Below are positions 34,428 to 35,905 of a stretch of 35,905 nt of DNA, piece after piece. Numbering within the stretch: position 1 is the stretch's first letter; every line of letters begins with the position of its first letter. Source of the DNA: a virus. Position numbers and translations under genes: made by a program. The stretch lies in the IMG/VR virus record IMGVR_UViG_3300025168_000269, positions 1-35,905 of that record. One strand, 5' to 3'. The notes under the pieces are model-generated. The model was not told the origin of the DNA and ran no database searches. It saw only the letters and a list, made by a program, of their open reading frames with translations.

Positions 34428-35905
34428 CTATTTCTTTATTATTGTTGAATTAAAACCTGTATTTTTATATTTGGATATTGTAAGGTTAAGTGGTTCTTTT
34501 TTGTATTCCGGGTTTGGCTTGTACATATGCCTGTTGCAAGCCATCACAGCTAAGCCAGTACTAATGGAAGCATCGTGTTTGGTTCTTTTAGTTATGTCAA
34601 ATCTACTCCAATCGTTTAACGTCTCGTTAAAATACATAGTACCGTAAGTACCATCTTGAAGCAAACCTACATGATCGTTAATGTACATTTCTATTGCTGC
34701 TGCGTGAGCCTGTTTTATATCTTCACTAGAGTTTGGTATACCACCAACTTCTTTTTCAGCTACAGATAATTTATTCCATATCTTGTCAGGGCGGTTCATA
34801 CTAAAACCTCTGTAACCTCTTCTACGCAGATAGTACAACAACCTTGGTTTATTATTTTCTGCTAATATAGGCATACCGTAAAACACTAACGCCATTAGTA
34901 CATCTTCAAAAAATATTTCAGCGGTCTGTGGTCTAGCTATATATTCTAAGAAAAATGTATTAGCTGGAGCATCTTCCATGCTAAATTTGCTTAAGCCATG
35001 TAAAGCACCTTTAGAACCTTTACCATCCACGGTTCCACTAATATCATAGCTATCACAACCAAACGCACCTATGTGCTCGTTGCCAGGATACTTTACGCCA
35101 TTTTTTAGTATAACATTGTTTTGTAAATTCCTACCCGGCACCCAACTAACTTTGAATCTACCGCTTGGATCTGGATTAAAAACCACTTGCGTGTCTTTTA
35201 CTCCATTTACCCACTGAAAATTTCCAGTAGTTAATACTGAGGAGTTTCTATTACCCTCGTTGTAATCAATTTGTTCGTATATCTTTACTAGATTAAATAA
35301 AGAGTTTTTTGTCTCATCTCTGAATGCGTGTTCTTCTGATCTAGGGAATTGTCTATAAAACTCGTTTAAAGCATCTTGATCTCCTTTTAAGCCATCAACT
35401 TCATTCTCCCAGTAATCTACTACACCTATATCTATTAATTCACCATGAGGTCCTCGCCTTGCATCACTTGGTGTATCAAATACTGGAAGTCCGTACTGGT
35501 CAATAAATCCTTCATAGTTCCACTCCATTGGGACAAACAAAGAATATAGACCAGATTTTGTCTGGCCATTTCTATTTCGCTTTGTAACATCTGAGTCATA
35601 AAACAATTTTTTAAAGTTATCACCACCCTTGTCTAGAGCGTTTGATGTTGACCCCATCATACACTTACCTACTATTCTACCACCTAACCTTAAACAAGTT
35701 TTTGTAACTCTCCAGTTGTGAAGTATATTGTCAGGTCTTTCCCACTTACCACTTTCATCATGTACTAGCAGGGAAAGCTTTTCACCATCATAACTGTTGT
35801 CACCAGTGTTCTTCCAGTCAATAGTTGTATCAAGGCCTTCCATATCATCTTGCTCTTCATGAAGCCCCATTTTTCTACGGGTAAACTTCTTAGCTGGTAC
35901 ACGGT
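34428..35905 (-). CDS. terL: Terminase large subunit, partial (N-terminus beyond right edge)
   Basis: The frame stays open to the right edge, so the N-terminal part of the ATPase, including Walker A, is missing; an in-frame ATG at 35870 is internal. A Walker B-like strand LSLLVHDE ends at bases 35754-35759, and a coupling motif GKCMMGSTSN follows. The C-terminal RNase H-like nuclease shows AFGCDSYDISGT (first catalytic Asp near 35052) and TKHDASISTGLAVMA (last Asp near 34572). Terminase drives DNA into the prohead and cuts concatemers. The portal gene follows after three bases. The phrase order is close to that of terminases I recall from short-tailed marine phages. Confidence 0.9.
   Translation of the reverse strand, partial: RVPAKKFTRRKMGLHEEQDDMEGLDTTIDWKNTGDNSYDGEKLSLLVHDESGKWERPDNILHNWRVTKTCLRLGGRIVGKCMMGSTSNALDKGGDNFKKLFYDSDVTKRNRNGQTKSGLYSLFVPMEWNYEGFIDQYGLPVFDTPSDARRGPHGELIDIGVVDYWENEVDGLKGDQDALNEFYRQFPRSEEHAFRDETKNSLFNLVKIYEQIDYNEGNRNSSVLTTGNFQWVNGVKDTQVVFNPDPSGRFKVSWVPGRNLQNNVILKNGVKYPGNEHIGAFGCDSYDISGTVDGKGSKGALHGLSKFSMEDAPANTFFLEYIARPQTAEIFFEDVLMALVFYGMPILAENNKPRLLYYLRRRGYRGFSMNRPDKIWNKLSVAEKEVGGIPNSSEDIKQAHAAAIEMYINDHVGLLQDGTYGTMYFNETLNDWSRFDITKRTKHDASISTGLAVMACNRHMYKPNPEYKKEPLNLTISKYKNTGFNSTIIKK

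Noticed and set aside
35435-35626. 63-residue minus-strand frame inside terminase
   Set aside because: It overlaps terminase coding sequence in another frame, between recognised motifs.
35870-35905. ATG at 35870 as the start of the terminase gene
   Set aside because: The frame stays open upstream to the edge, and the Walker B-like strand lies only about 35 residues after this ATG, so the real start is outside the window.

Overview
The window is part of the late (virion) region of a tailed double-stranded DNA phage. Every gene I can support lies on the minus strand and is read from the right edge to the left. Genes abut, overlap as TAATG stop/start junctions, or are separated by a few tens of bases; no gene-free stretch exceeds 300 bases. 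The order is terminase large subunit, portal, scaffold-like protein, major capsid protein, small virion proteins, connector proteins, nozzle, tail structural proteins, internal virion proteins. No sheath, tail tube or conventional tape measure is visible, so the particle is probably short-tailed (podovirus-like). The marine-virus flavour comes from recalled resemblance to families in marine phage collections, not from a search.

A Bacteroidota host, probably a marine flavobacterium, is the best guess. The left-most gene has a flavobacterial-style signal peptide ending in LLA-Q and Cys-bounded DDGSC-type repeats typical of secreted proteins of that group. Starts are preceded by A/T-only leaders rather than Shine-Dalgarno motifs. 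A relationship to crAss-like phages is possible from the portal, capsid, connector and nozzle set, but is inference.

Right part (27.3-35.9 kb): packaging and head genes, with the terminase cut by the right edge, then portal, scaffold candidate, capsid, a 275-residue conserved protein, two paralogous small proteins and a 51-residue gene. Three hairpin-plus-T-tract terminators follow the capsid gene, the 275-residue gene and the second small paralog. They divide the head genes into units that could be expressed at different levels.

Middle part (12.3-27.3 kb): two tandem paralogous connector/ring candidates, a third connector protein, a 1874-residue nozzle protein, 1079- and 336-residue tail structural proteins, a cupin protein, an alanine-rich internal protein ending in a short S74-like motif, and an uncharacterised 382-residue protein.

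Left part (1-12.3 kb): a 3009-residue multidomain protein, presumably carried in the virion. It has an HExxH motif, a sigma-factor-like segment, a HAD phosphatase-like domain bracketed by two copies of a repeated ALASKDL motif, a hydrophobic conserved C-terminal region, a Lys/Glu-rich coiled coil and two Cys3His zinc-binding-like motifs. Five small genes follow, including a holin candidate. Last comes a secreted Cys-rich repeat protein cut by the left edge, which is the most unusual gene here.
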